Below, one piece after another: positions 28,239 to 40,002 of a stretch of 64,000 bases of DNA. The stretch spans positions 89,119-153,118 of the forward strand of contig QJNS01000193.1 of NCBI GenBank assembly GCA_004154925.1, in the 5' to 3' direction. Within the stretch, counting starts at the first letter, position 1; every line of letters begins with the position of its first letter. The DNA comes from Monosporascus cannonballus. Lineage: Eukaryota > Ascomycota > Sordariomycetes > Xylariales. Under the pieces are notes generated by a model that saw nothing but the letters and a program-made list of their open reading frames with translations, ran no database searches and was not told the origin of the DNA. Position numbers and translations under genes: made by a program.

Positions 28239-28811
28239 ATTCCTTCATCCAGTCAAGTTTTACTCTGCTCCTCCGTGATTATAGAGTTACGTTACTGCTG
28301 CGCTTGTATTCTAATCTTTTGACAGGACAATACTTTCCATCTATGTGCCGCTGCATGCTATACAAGTTATGTCTCCAAAAAGGGCGTGTCTTATCAAAAG
28401 ATAAAGACGGATCTTAAGTTACAGAACGTATCAACCTTACACCCCTGTCTGCTTAACAATCATGGCGTGGCAAAATATGGCACGTACTTCCTCGAGCACC
28501 TAAAACCGCTTACTAGGCCCGATAGTCAAAGAACAAAAGGACGCATGCTTGCCCTAACCTGCTTCTTCTGGCTTTCACTCTGTACTTGACCATTTCCTCT
28601 GACAACAACACTAAATCCTGCCACATTAATCAGTCAAGAAAGGCAGTCATAGAAAAAGTGACAGTTACCGTTTCCCCACCTAATCTGAACAGCATCCAAC
28701 TATTGTGTTGCCATGAGCTGAACTTCCAAACCTTAGTTGAGGTTAGCTCATATATATCTGTGTCTTTACAAGAACCGTTAATTGTCCTACTCCATTCTTC
28801 TAGCCCCCTGG
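28239..28811. other. intergenic, 3' flank of the CorA-like gene
   Basis: Normal composition; plus-strand open stretches here are antisense to the downstream flank of the CorA-like gene and show no motif. Confidence 0.45.
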
Positions 28812-29353
28812 CTAAACCACAGCTTTGGCTTTCAGTTTCTTCTTCATCCGAACACCTACAAGGAATTGCGTTTCTTCCACTTTATGAGCGAAACGCTTCC
28901 GCGCAGCCTGACTCTCTCTCGCTTTCGTCTTCTCGACCTATGCCTCAGCGAGCCGGAACTGGCTTTCACTATTCCACGTCGGACTCCAGTGAAACCAAAT
29001 GTAATACAGGCCAAAACGAGTGAAGAGCCATGTAATGGACTTGTACCAAACGGACCAGCAAAAGGCGCGGGCAAAATTACTAAAGGCGAGTATCATGACG
29101 GGGACGATAATGCCGATCGAAATAGCAACTACAGAAGAAAGCGGTGAGAGACTAGCAAGGGTATGGTTAAGGCTGGGATTCTCGGAGGGGCTTACACATC
29201 AATTTTAACTGCATCCACAAAGACACTGGCGTCCTGTGCTCAATCCCATCAACCTCGGGGTCCAGCTCGGGATTGTTCATTCCAAATATGGCTTCGATGA
29301 ACCCGAGTGGAAGCTAGACTGGTAAGTACTGAGGGACACACCCGGGATGTATG
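28812..29353 (-). pseudogene. CorA-like Mg2+ transporter gene, 3' part
   Basis: Carries the last two exons of the gene whose 5' part lies at 39791-43308. Exon 29313-29198 starts LPLGFIEAIFGMNNPEL: the CorA signature GMN is at 29275-29283, at the end of transmembrane helix 1. A 46-bp intron (29197-29152, donor GTGTAAGC, acceptor GCTAG) follows. Exon 29151-28938 encodes helix 2 (VVAISIGIIVPVMILAF) and a Trp-rich tail. The stop TAG at 28938-28940 is one C-to-T from CAG, and an open Lys/Arg-rich frame continues to a stop at 28812-28814, as expected of the charged tail in this family. The upstream end, 29314-29353, is the 3' half of an intron split by the Copia array. Confidence 0.85.
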
Positions 29354-29518
29354 TGTCACAGAAAAGAGCACCCCCTTGCTGTTGGGCACCAATAACGGAG
29401 CCCAATAGCCCTATATCAGTGGATCACCACCACCACTGGGATTACCGGTTTCGAGTTTCCTAGAAACAAATCAATATATCTTCAAAAGCTATGCATTTGA
29501 TCCTTAGTAAGTATAACA
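29354..29518 (+). repeat. Copia array LTR 1
   Basis: 165 bp, TGTCACAG to GTATAACA, little mutated. Contains CACCACCACTGGG and a GCTGTTGGGC stretch shared with LTR 3. Confidence 0.88.
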
Positions 29519-29639
29519 GTTATAAGCCCGACAACGTTAGCTGCCCTAAAATAATTCAATTACTTAACTAAGGAATATATAATTCGTTCGTTTTTTTTCC
29601 CGATTTTTGTTATTTTGTTTCGATTAATCTTTTTATTTA

Positions 29640-30200
29640 ATCTTTAACTTCCCGTTAATTATATCGATCGATTTAGTTAATGTTGCCGTAATCCCCGTTA
29701 CTGGAAAAAAACTTTCTAACCGAAAAACCTGGCCCGATTAATTTTTGCAATTCCGTTATTACGTTCGTTTCCGTAATATATAACAATACGTTAATTTTAA
29801 CGTTTAAAATGTATTATATCTACCGGTAATAATACCCGTAAAAAATTTAAGGAAAACGTATCCGCAAAATTTTCGAAAATAACTGCTAAATAAGATAATC
29901 GCCGAAAGTTAAATATAAAAAAATAAGCTATATTATTTTTCTATAATATTTCGTCATAAAGTTAAATTAACATTACTATAAACGCGGAATTCCTTTTTTT
30001 TTATTTACGGAAATTAAACTTTCTTTACTTAAATAATAAGTTTTTTATTTAACATATTATCTAATTATTAAAAAAAAATTGTTTTTATAAATACAAATAC
30101 CGTGAATGCGGTACGGATCGAATATATTACGGCCTTAAATTTTGTTATAATAAAATATTTTTTTGTAATAATACTTTAAATAATATAATATATATATTTA
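29640..30200 (+). pseudogene. decayed gag-like frame, internal copy A
   Basis: One plus-strand frame reads a Trp/Tyr-rich segment (RKTWPD, then FLQFRYYVRFRNI) and, further on, an acidic/basic helical segment, with RIP-type stops. The order resembles the N-terminal Gag domain of fungal Copia elements. The related copy B (about 31420-31990) shows the same frame. No RT or integrase motif seen. Tentative. Confidence 0.4.
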
Positions 30201-31094
30201 TATTTACGCTTATAATATTTCTAAACTTTAAAGAAATTTAACGATATAATAATTTTTAATTGCCGATTTTAAATAAATAAATTTAAAATAAGTTCGACGC
30301 AAATTAAAAAAAATAATTTATGCCAAAATATTTAAAAACTTTCTTATATTATTTAAGTAATATAAGAAATGGTATTCGACGATCATATATTAACGATAAT
30401 AAGTAAAATACGAGAAGTTATATAATACTTATTTAACTTTAATAAAAAAATCATTATGAAATTTAAAATAAACATCCGAAAATTATTATTATCTTTATTT
30501 GGCCATATAAAAATTAAAATATTATTAAGCCCTAATAAAATATTATAAAAATTTGCGTATTTTAAATAAAACTTTTTCGTAAGGTATTAAATTTTCTAAT
30601 TTTAATTTAAATACGTTTAAACGTATAAAATATTACGTTAAATTAGATAAATAAAAATTTATATGTAAATAAATAAAAACTTTTCCGGATAAATTTTCGT
30701 TTTCGATTTTATTTAATAATATCATATATTAAAAAATTTAAAAAATACGACTGTAATATTTTCATTTATTAATAAAACGTATTTAAAATCGAATATACGG
30801 TATTTCGTTATTTATATATATATTTTAATTTAAAGAAATTCGTCCGTAAAAATGTTTAACGTAATAATAAAAGAAAAGTACGTTATATTTTCGATTAGTT
30901 AATTTATATTCCCGGAAACTAATATTTTGAAAAAAGGTATGTCCAAAAAAATTATGCTTATAATCGTAATTATTTTTACATTATTATGAACCTTACATTT
31001 TATTTTTTTTATATATAACTTTATAAAAACATTTGAAATTAAAAAGTGCTTATAAAGTAATGTTTTTAGTTAATTGTAAAGAAATTAACGGATA

Positions 31095-31261
31095 TATTAT
31101 TTAAAAAAAAGCACCACTTTATTATTAAATATTAATAACCGAAATTAATAACCTTATATTAATAAATTACTATTATTATTAAAATTACCGGTTTCAAACT
31201 TTTTTAAAATAAATTAATATATTCATAAAAATTATGTATTTCATTTTTAATAAGTATAACA
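31095..31261 (+). repeat. Copia array LTR 2 (middle)
   Basis: Heavily RIP-mutated version of LTR 1/3; nearly all differences are C-to-T or G-to-A. Followed by the same GTTATAAGCCC primer-site sequence (31262-31272). Confidence 0.85.
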
Positions 31262-32170
31262 GTTATAAGCCCGGTAATGTTAATTACCCCAAAATAATTA
31301 AATTATTTAACTAAAAAATATATAATTCGTTCGTTATTTTCTCGATTTTCGTCATTTTGTTTCGATTAATTCTTTTATTTAACTTTTAATTTCCCGTTAA
31401 TTATATTAATTAATCCAGTTAATATTGCCGTAATTCCCGTTATCGGAAAAAAGCTTTTTAATCGAAAAACCTGGCCCGATTAATTTTCGTAATCTCGTTA
31501 TTACGTTCGTTTTTATAATATATAGTAATACGTTAATTTTAACGCTTAAAATATATTATATTTACCAGTAATAATACCCGTAAAAGATTTTAAGAAAGAC
31601 GTATCCGCAAAATCCTTAAAAATAATTAGTAAATAAAATAATTGCCGGAAGTTAAATATAAAAAAATAAGCCGTATTATTTTCTCGTTATATTTCGTTAC
31701 AAAATTAAATTAACGTTATCGTAAATATAAAGTTCTTTTTTATTATTTATGGAAATTATATTTCTTTTATTTAAACGATAAATTTTGTATTTAAAGAATT
31801 ATCCGGTTATTACAAAAAATTGTTTTTATAAACGAAAATACCGTAAATACGGTACGGATCGAATATATCGTAATTTTAAATTTTGTTATAATAAAATATT
31901 TATTTTTTATAATAATATCTTAAATAATACGACGTATATATTCGTATTTACATTTATAATATTTTCGAAATTTAAAAATATTTAATAATATAATAATTTT
32001 TAATTACCGATTTTAAACGAATAAACTTAAAATAAATTTAATACGAAATAAAAAAAATAATTCGCGCCGAAATACTTAAAAACTTTCTTATATTGTTTGA
32101 ATAATATAAGAAATAGTATTTAACAATTATATAATAACGGCAGTAATTAAAATACGTGAAATTATATAAT

Positions 32171-32592
32171 TGTGACGAGCTATACGGTTTAACCAACTAT
32201 TAAACCTTAAGTCGACGGGTTTATGTTGGCAAGAATATCGTAGGAATCTAAGCAAAAAATACAGTAACGTATTACGTTTCGTAATACCAAAGGTGCCTTA
32301 GGTAACGATGTTATATTACAAACTAAAACTATCTAAACCATGGAACTAATAAGCGTATATATCCTTATTCCGTTAACTGGATCACCACCAGTAAGTTGGT
32401 AATCCGGCTTACTGGCTTACCACCAGTAAGTTGGTAATCCGGCTCATTGGCTCACCACTAGTAAATTGGTAATCCGGCTTACTGGCTCACCACCAGTAAG
32501 TTGGTAATCCATTACGTAACCTGATCCACATAGTTTTCTTAGCCTTCCTATTGCAACCGTTTCTGGAGGCCGTAACTTATCAGGTTATAATA
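32171..32592 (-). repeat. Gypsy 2 LTR, 3' copy (422 bp)
   Basis: Holds four 35-bp units with core ACCAGTAAGTTGGTAATCC (about 32386-32511). Each unit is an imperfect hairpin. Confidence 0.9.
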
Positions 32593-35424
32593 CGACCTCC
32601 CTTTTCCCAAAATCTTATCTCCAAGATTTCCTTTTTTCCAGTAAATCTTTTTTGCATACCTTTAATATATTTTCCAATATGTCCAAATTTTATTTTCGTA
32701 AATCCGAATAATAAATTACTTTAATTAATTTAATTAAATTCGAAAGTTTTAACGTAAAACTTTATTTTTTTTATTTTGTTCTGTAGCTTAATTGTTAAAT
32801 AATAAATAAGGTTTTTCGATAAAAGAAATATATCCGTCGAAATTATACGTATAACGGGATAAAAATCCTCATTTCCATAATTAATTACTATATTGCAAAA
32901 TCGAAAAGATTAAAAAAAAAGTTAACGGCCGAAAAATCTTTATTTAAAATTCTTACGCGTTTTTTTTACATATATCGTTAGCGCCAGTATTATTAATTTT
33001 AAGGTATAAAGTTTATTAATTATATCTTTTAATCCTTAAATAATTTTAATAACTTTACGTAATTAAAACCAAAATCCGTAATCGAATTTAGGTTTTCGGG
33101 AGGATGAATATTATTAATTTAAATACAATAAATTAAATGTTTCCTTTTTTGGATTTTATAAATTAAGATGTTATTATTTTGAGTAATTTCGTGGCTATTA
33201 ATAAAAATTCTTTAGTAAGCGTTAAGCGTTAATAAGATTTTTGAGCAGGTTTCTAAATGTTTTTAGAGTTTGGTTATTTTTTTGATTTTATTAGGTATTA
33301 AGTAAATGCGTTTTGTTTCCGTATGTTAAGGATTTTTTTTACTTCGTATATTTATTTGTTTTTTATTTTCATATCGTTTTATACCATATATATTTTGATT
33401 ATATTAATTATTAATTCGAATTAAAAAATATAAAAAATTAAATAAAATTTAATTTTTAATACAAACTTTAATTAATAATCATTTTCTGAGATTTTCTTAG
33501 CGATTTTATATAGATCGATATATTTGAAATCGAATTCTTTATTAGGTTTTTTAATTTAAATGTTTTTTATAACGAAAAAAAGTATTTCCCCTTTTTCGAA
33601 AATCAATTCTTTTAACTTTTTTTAGGTTATAATATTTATTTATTTAATTTCGTACAAATTCCAATTCTATTTTTATTTTTTAATATAATTATCGTAGTTA
33701 TTTTAACGTAAAAATTATTTTGATATTAATTAAATTATTATTACATACTTTTTTATAAAGTTTTAGAATAAAATTAATATTTACGATCATAAATATTATT
33801 TTAATATTTTCGTAATAATTAATATTATAAGCTAATTATATACTTAATAATTTTTAACCTAATTATTTTATTCGTAATTAATATAATATCGTAAATAAAT
33901 TTCCAAAATTTAATTTATTCGCTTGATTTATTTATCCATCTAAAGTTTAAATACGTTAAATAACTTATAATTTAAGCCGATTTATATTATTAAGCTTTGC
34001 TAAAATTTTAATACGAAAACTAATTTTTTATTTAATATAATTTCTATAAATAATCCGTATATATTAAAAATATATTTGAAAACATATATACCAGTTATTC
34101 GGCGTATATGTTTTCGCGATATAATAAGAAATAAGAAATTTTCGTAAATCGGTCGACGATTACGAAAAAATTATCGTAATATATTTCTGTAATTAAATTT
34201 TCTGACATAAAAAATTTAATAATAAAATCGAATATAATTAAATCCCATGGTCGCTTTATGACTGGTAATCGTTATAATTCTTCGTATAATTTATATCGTC
34301 AAACTTTTACTTTAACGCAAATATCACATTATTATACGATTTTCTGTACTATTAATTTTATTTTAAAACAAATATATACGTTAAAATCGCTTTAAGGTTT
34401 TATAAATCTCTGAATATTTATATAACTAATATTCGTACATTTTTCGTCCTAAATCTTTCCGGTATTTCTTTGAAACTTATATTTTATCCATTTTTTGATT
34501 TTTTAAGAAATTATCGTTATATTATTAAAGTTTTTTTAATATATATCATAAGGTATTATCCGAATTATCGCAATCTGTTATATATATAAGTATTTTTTTG
34601 TAATAATATCAAAAATTATATAATTAACTTTAACTAATTTTTCTTTAAGGTTTGGTCGCTTATTTAAAATATTTACTTTACCGTTCTCTGATTTTTTCTT
34701 ATAGACAATAACAAAATCGAAATTCGCCAATTTTTTCGCGTAATGAAATTATCGTCCTATAAGTTTCCTAATCATAATAAATCCGGTAAAATTTTGATAA
34801 TCCGTATAAACCTTAATCTAATACAAGCTTCCCTTTAAAAAATACTTAAATATTCGAAATACCATAATAATAGCCATAAATTCCTTATCTGGAATACTGT
34901 AATTAAATTCGGCTTTTTTTAACTTATACGAAAATAATATAATAAGGTACAATTTATTTTAATTATTTCGTTATCCGATTATTACGCTTAATACGTAATC
35001 CAAAATATCGGTTTTTAGCTTCATAAAACGGTTTAAATCGTATATAATTAATATTAGCTCGTTAATAATCGCATTCTTAATATCCTAAAATATTTTTTCC
35101 GTATTTGGCGTTTATTTCAATTTTCTTTTCGTAAGATTTATTAAGGGTATAATTATCCTGCTAAAATTTTGAATAAATTTCCTATAATAATTAACGAATT
35201 TCAAGAATATTTGTACTTCCTTAAATATTATTAATATTTGCCATTTTATAATTATAGCAATTTTTTTAAGATTTATTTTAATATGTTTTAAAATAATAAT
35301 ATGTTTTAAATATTCTATTTTTTATATATGGAATTAATTTTTCTTTACGTTAATAAATAATCTTATATCGTATAAAATTTGAAAAACTTTATAAACGTAT
35401 CCTGCATATATTTTTTTTTATTTC

Positions 35425-35500
35425 CGAAAAAATAAGAATATCGTTAAAATAGCTTACGACCAAAATATCGAGGTATTTTTATAGTAGGTAATTAATTATT
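35425..35500 (-). pseudogene. Gypsy reverse transcriptase core (decayed)
   Basis: The minus strand reads YLDILVVSYFNDILIFSE. The catalytic YLDD box has become YFND by RIP-type changes, so the enzyme would be dead even without the stops. Confidence 0.75.
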
Positions 35501-38484
35501 TACTGGAAAATTACTAGTACGTTCGTAAATCCCATTAATATAATTAAATATTTAAATAATCCGTATTTCGTTTTAAAGGTTATTTTTTATTTATATCTTT
35601 TTTTAATCTTAATAAAGCTATATCCATTTTTAAGATTAAGCGTTATAAACCATTTAATTCCGTAAAATTAGTTTTTTATTTCCGTAATTAAAAGTAATAA
35701 TATTCGATTTTTAATAATAATATCGTTTAATTATTAATAATTAATTACAAATCGTAATTTTCCATTTTTTAAATACGAAAAATATTAAATATTCTGTTAG
35801 TAATTTCGAAAATTAAATTTATTCTTTTTGTAACCGATCTTCCAGGTATTCCTTAAAAATACGTAATTCGTTTTTATTAAAGTTATAAATAAGGTAAAAC
35901 TTTATCAAAAATCCTTTTTTAAAAATTATTTCGTAATTTTATTTATTATATTTTAATAATTTCGTATTAAGTTCTTTTCTAAAGAGCTATTTATATCTAT
36001 AATATTATAATAACGTATTAATTAAATGTTTTAATTTTTATGATTATTATTTTTGTTATTTTAGATTATTATTCTGTTATTTTAATTTCGCTTTAATAAT
36101 AATAACAATACGTTATATTTATTTTAATACTTATTTTTTTGTAATTTGTTTTTTTAAGTAATAAAATATTTATTATATTTTTATACTTATATTCGTCGTC
36201 ATTATCTATTAAATATTAAGATCTTAATTCTTTTTTTTCATTTATTAATAAGGAATAAAATAAACTTTATTTAGCCAGTTCCACCGTTAATTAAAATTTC
36301 GTACTGACGTATTTATAATAATCCTAAAATTATATCGTAATTCTTAAATAAAACGATATCGAAATTAACCGTTTAATATCGTCCTTAAACAAAAATCTTA
36401 AGGTAATTAATTTCGCATATAATTTTTCCGTTATCGTAAGCGAATTCCTAACTTTCGGCATTCGTCGTTATATAAGGTTTTAACTTATATTTCCATAATA
36501 ATTTAAATTTATTAATTACGTTTAATACAATATAATTTCCGCTTAAAATTCCGTAATTTACCATTATAATATACTAATACGTTTCGATTCGTATATTTAA
36601 AACCTTTTTTGGGAATTCCTTTTAATTTCTCTAAGTTTCGTTATTCTGCAGCTTTTTTATAAGTAACGCTTTTTTTAATTCCTGTTCGAATTTATCGAAT
36701 TTTGCTTATATTTTTTTGTTTAGTACGTTAAGTTGCTATATTTGTCGTTATTGTCGGCATATTATTTTTTCGAACTGTATTAAATATTTTTGATTTTGTT
36801 TTAATTTTTTTCCCTATCGAATAAATTATTTTTTTATGTTTGCAATTGCATTTTATTATACGTCGTTTTGATTATCGTTCTAAAGATCTTTTATAAACTG
36901 ACGTATTTTTTCATTAATAACTTTTTTTATGAAAGTCTGCCGTAAATATTAACTTAAAAGAAAAGTCCGTAATAATTCTCTAATAATGTTTTTTATTATA
37001 TGTTAAATTATTTTTTTTGCTTAATAGTTATATTATTTATAATAATAAAAAAGGTCTTTTACGGGCATTATTTTCCTTTAAGTTAACTTTTTATTTCGGC
37101 CAATTATTAGATATTTTTTGGGGTTATAATTCAAAATTATTAATATTATTGCTTATTATTTTTGTTATATCTGGTACGGTTTAAAAAATCGAATTTTTCG
37201 TGATATATATAAGTAATTCGTACGTCAATATGTTATTTTCATTTTTCGTAATCGGGATATTCTCGTCGTCGACAATGTATGGCGTACATTCTGCCGTATT
37301 AATTAAGTATTCCGGAATAAAGTTTTTTTGCTTAATTTTAATATTCGCGTAATTATTTTTATAACGCTTTTTATTATGTTCATAATATTTATTAAGTCAA
37401 CTTTTTGGCTTTTCGTATTTTTCGTCGAATTTCTTATCGTAATAATTTTTGTTAAACCTTTTGTCGTAAGCCTGATTCGTATTTGGCTTAAATTATGTTA
37501 ATGGCCTCATTATCGTTTTCTTAATTATTCTTGGGTTATTTTTCCGATACGGGGTCCAGTTATTTTATTATGGTTTCTTAGGTTTTTTATATTTATAAGC
37601 CTTATATTCCATTTTGTTATAATCAAAGCATTTAATTTGGCTTTAATTTATTTGTGGGTAATGCCGAATTCAATAAGTTCTGGCGCTATTCCGTAAGAAA
37701 TAAGGGGTACGTTTCGTTTTTTTTTTTGGTTAAATTTATTATATCCCGAACGTAAAATATATTGTTTTTTTTGTCATTTTTTAAATTGTCGATTATTAAT
37801 CTTAATTGCTTTTGTAACATACCGGTTTAAGGTAATTAATCGTTTAATCCGAATAATTTTAATTTTTATATCGTCCTGTAATTTTTTATAAAATATATCG
37901 ATAATGGTATCGGCTTTGTTATTTTCCTATCCTGCCTTAGCCGCAAAACTTTTGAAAGTTACGGCGTATTTGGACGTAAATCCTTTTTATCGCAATTATA
38001 AAAGTTATTAGGCCGTAAATTATTGTTTATCCGGATTGCCGAAATTATCGCGTATTTTGTTTTCGAAATTTGTATAAAGCGAAAAGATTTCGTTAATAAA
38101 ATCTTTTTTATCCGATTTTTTTATTTTTAAAAATTTCTTATAATAAGTTTAAATTAATCGGTAGCGTTTCTTATTAGGTATATTTTTATTATTAGGACCA
38201 TATCCGTTAAGTTATTAAAGTTTAGGAAACAAAAGTAAACTTATACTTAAATTAAAAAAGTTTAAGGGTTATTTTTTTATCGTAAGGTTTTGTTTTTTTA
38301 GGTTTTATACGGGCGAAAGCGGTTTAGGTAAATAACGTAACCTTCAATTATCGGAATGTTTTTTTAATTTTCGAATTTAAGCTTAAAGTTATTAAATAAG
38401 GGTTTTTTAAACGTTAATCGATATTTTAATAATGCTAAATATTGCTTAAAGTTTAACGGTACTATTAAATAAAAATTTGTAACA

Positions 38485-38941
38485 TATAATAAATTATACG
38501 GTTTAATTAATTATTAAACCTTAAGTTAATAGGTTTATGTTAATAGAAATATCGTAAAAATCTAAGCAATAAATACAGTAACGTATTACGTCTTATAATA
38601 TTAAGGATGCCTTAAGTAACAATATTATATTGCAAGCTGAAATTATTTAAATTATGGAACTAATAAACGTATATATCCTTATTCCGTTAGCTGGATTACC
38701 ACCAATAAGTTAGTGATCCGGCTTATTGGTTTACTATTAATAAGTTGGTAATCCGGTTCACTGGCTTACTACCAGTAAATTGGTGATCCGGCTTACTGGC
38801 TTACCACCAGTGAGTTGGTGATCCGGCTCACTGGCTTACTACCAATAAGTTGGTGATCCATTACGTGACCTGATCCATATAGTTTTCTTGGCCTTCCTGT
38901 TGCGACCGTTTCTGGAGGCCGTGGCTTGTCAGGTCGTAACA
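38485..38941 (-). repeat. Gypsy 2 LTR, 5' copy (457 bp)
   Basis: Holds five of the 35-bp units (about 38694-38861), one more than the other LTR, which equals the 35-bp length difference. Confidence 0.9.
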
Positions 38942-39625
38942 ATAATGCGTATTTAATTTTAATAAGAAAATCGTTATTAAATTCGGAACAAAAATCCGAA
39001 AATTACTATTGCCTTTATTTAATTATATAAAGATTAATATATCGCTGGTTCGCGGCAAAATATTATAAATTTTTATACGTTTTGGATAAAGCTTTTCCGT
39101 AAGGTATTAAGCTTTTTAATTTTAATCTAAATACGTTTAAGCGTATAAAATATTATGTTAAATTAGATCAATAAAAACTTATACGTAAGCAAATAAAACA
39201 CTTTCCGGATAAACTTTCGTCTTTAATTTTATTCGGCAATTCGTATATTAAAAAATTCGAAAAATACGGCCGTAACGTTCCCGTCTATTAATAAAACGTA
39301 TCTAAGATCGGATATACGGTACTTTGTTATTTGGATATATATATATATATATATTTCAGCCTAAAGGAGTTCGCCCGTAAAAACGTCTAATACGGTAATA
39401 AAAAAAGCGTACGTTATATTTTCGATTAGTTAATTTATATTCCCGGAAGCCGGTTCTTTAAAAAGAAATACGTCTAGGAAGGTTATATCCGTAATCGTAA
39501 TTATTTTTGGATCATTACTAACCTTATATCTTATTCCTTTTGTATATAACTTTATGAAAACGTTCGGAGCTGGGGGTTGCCCATAGGATAATCCTTTTAT
39601 TCGGTTACAGAAAGATCAGGGGGTA

Positions 39626-39790
39626 TATTACAGAAAAAAGCACCCCCCTGCTGTTGGGCACCAATAACGGAGCCCAATAGCCCTATATCAGTGGATCACC
39701 ACCGCCACTGGGATCACCTGTTTCGAGCTTCCTAAAGACAAGTCAATATATCCTTAAGAGCTGTGCATCTGATCCTTAGTAAGTGTGACA
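39626..39790 (+). repeat. Copia array LTR 3
   Basis: 165 bp, starts TATTACAG (from TGTCACAG) and ends TGTGACA. Otherwise little mutated and close to LTR 1. The GTATG duplication follows. Confidence 0.88.
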
Positions 39791-39940
39791 GTATGGGTGC
39801 AGGCTTACAAAAATGATTGTCATGGTTGTGAAAATCATGATGGCTCGTTCCTGCTTCACTGCTTCCTCTCCGTGCCTCATCTACTGCCATGCCTGAATGA
39901 GGCTGGCCTGCTGTTGCTTCAATGTCAAAAGCTGGTCCAG

Positions 39941-40002
39941 CTCCGGCATCGTTAACACATGTACAGCTCTCGACCATGATGCCATGCTCTTTGGATACCT
40001 AC
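39941..40002 (-). other. CorA-like intron, 62 bp
   Basis: Donor GTAGGT, branch-like GTTAAC, acceptor CCGGAG. Joins SATSTSEG to LDQLLTLKQQQASLIQ in frame. Confidence 0.75.

Larger units (their letters stand above)
32171..38941 (-). mobile_element. Ty3/Gypsy LTR retrotransposon 2, nested and RIP-inactivated
   Basis: Inserted in the second internal segment of the Copia array with target duplication ATAAT (32166-32170, 38942-38946). LTRs start TGTGACGAGC and end GTAACA. The minus strand codes: near 35431-35490 it reads YLDILVVSYFNDILIFSE, a Gypsy RT core with YLDD changed to YFND. The internal region is alignable with Gypsy element 1 throughout and shares the conserved inner-edge sequence TGTTACAAATTTTTATTT, so both belong to one family, yet their LTRs carry unrelated minisatellites. 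All frames are destroyed by RIP. Confidence 0.92.
29354..39790 (+). mobile_element. tandem Copia-type array LTR-int-LTR-int-LTR
   Basis: Three 165-167-bp LTRs at 29354, 31095 and 39626 separate two related internal segments of about 1.58 kb (29519-31094, and 31262-32165 plus 38947-39625). Outer LTRs run TGTCACA to TGTGACA (right one mutated at its start) and are flanked by a perfect duplication GTATG (29349-29353, 39791-39795). Right after the first two LTRs lies GTTATAAGCCC, a RIP-altered complement of the anticodon arm of initiator tRNA-Met, the half-tRNA primer site typical of Copia. AGATCAGGGGG before the last LTR is the likely polypurine tract. The second internal copy is split by Gypsy element 2. 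Internal length is too short for a full pol, so this is a non-autonomous, gag-only or deleted element. The array lies in an intron of the CorA-like gene. Confidence 0.88.

Noticed and set aside
28586..29208. plus-strand open frames of 60-145 codons
   Set aside because: They are antisense to the 3' exons and flank of the CorA-like gene, which carry the GMN motif on minus.
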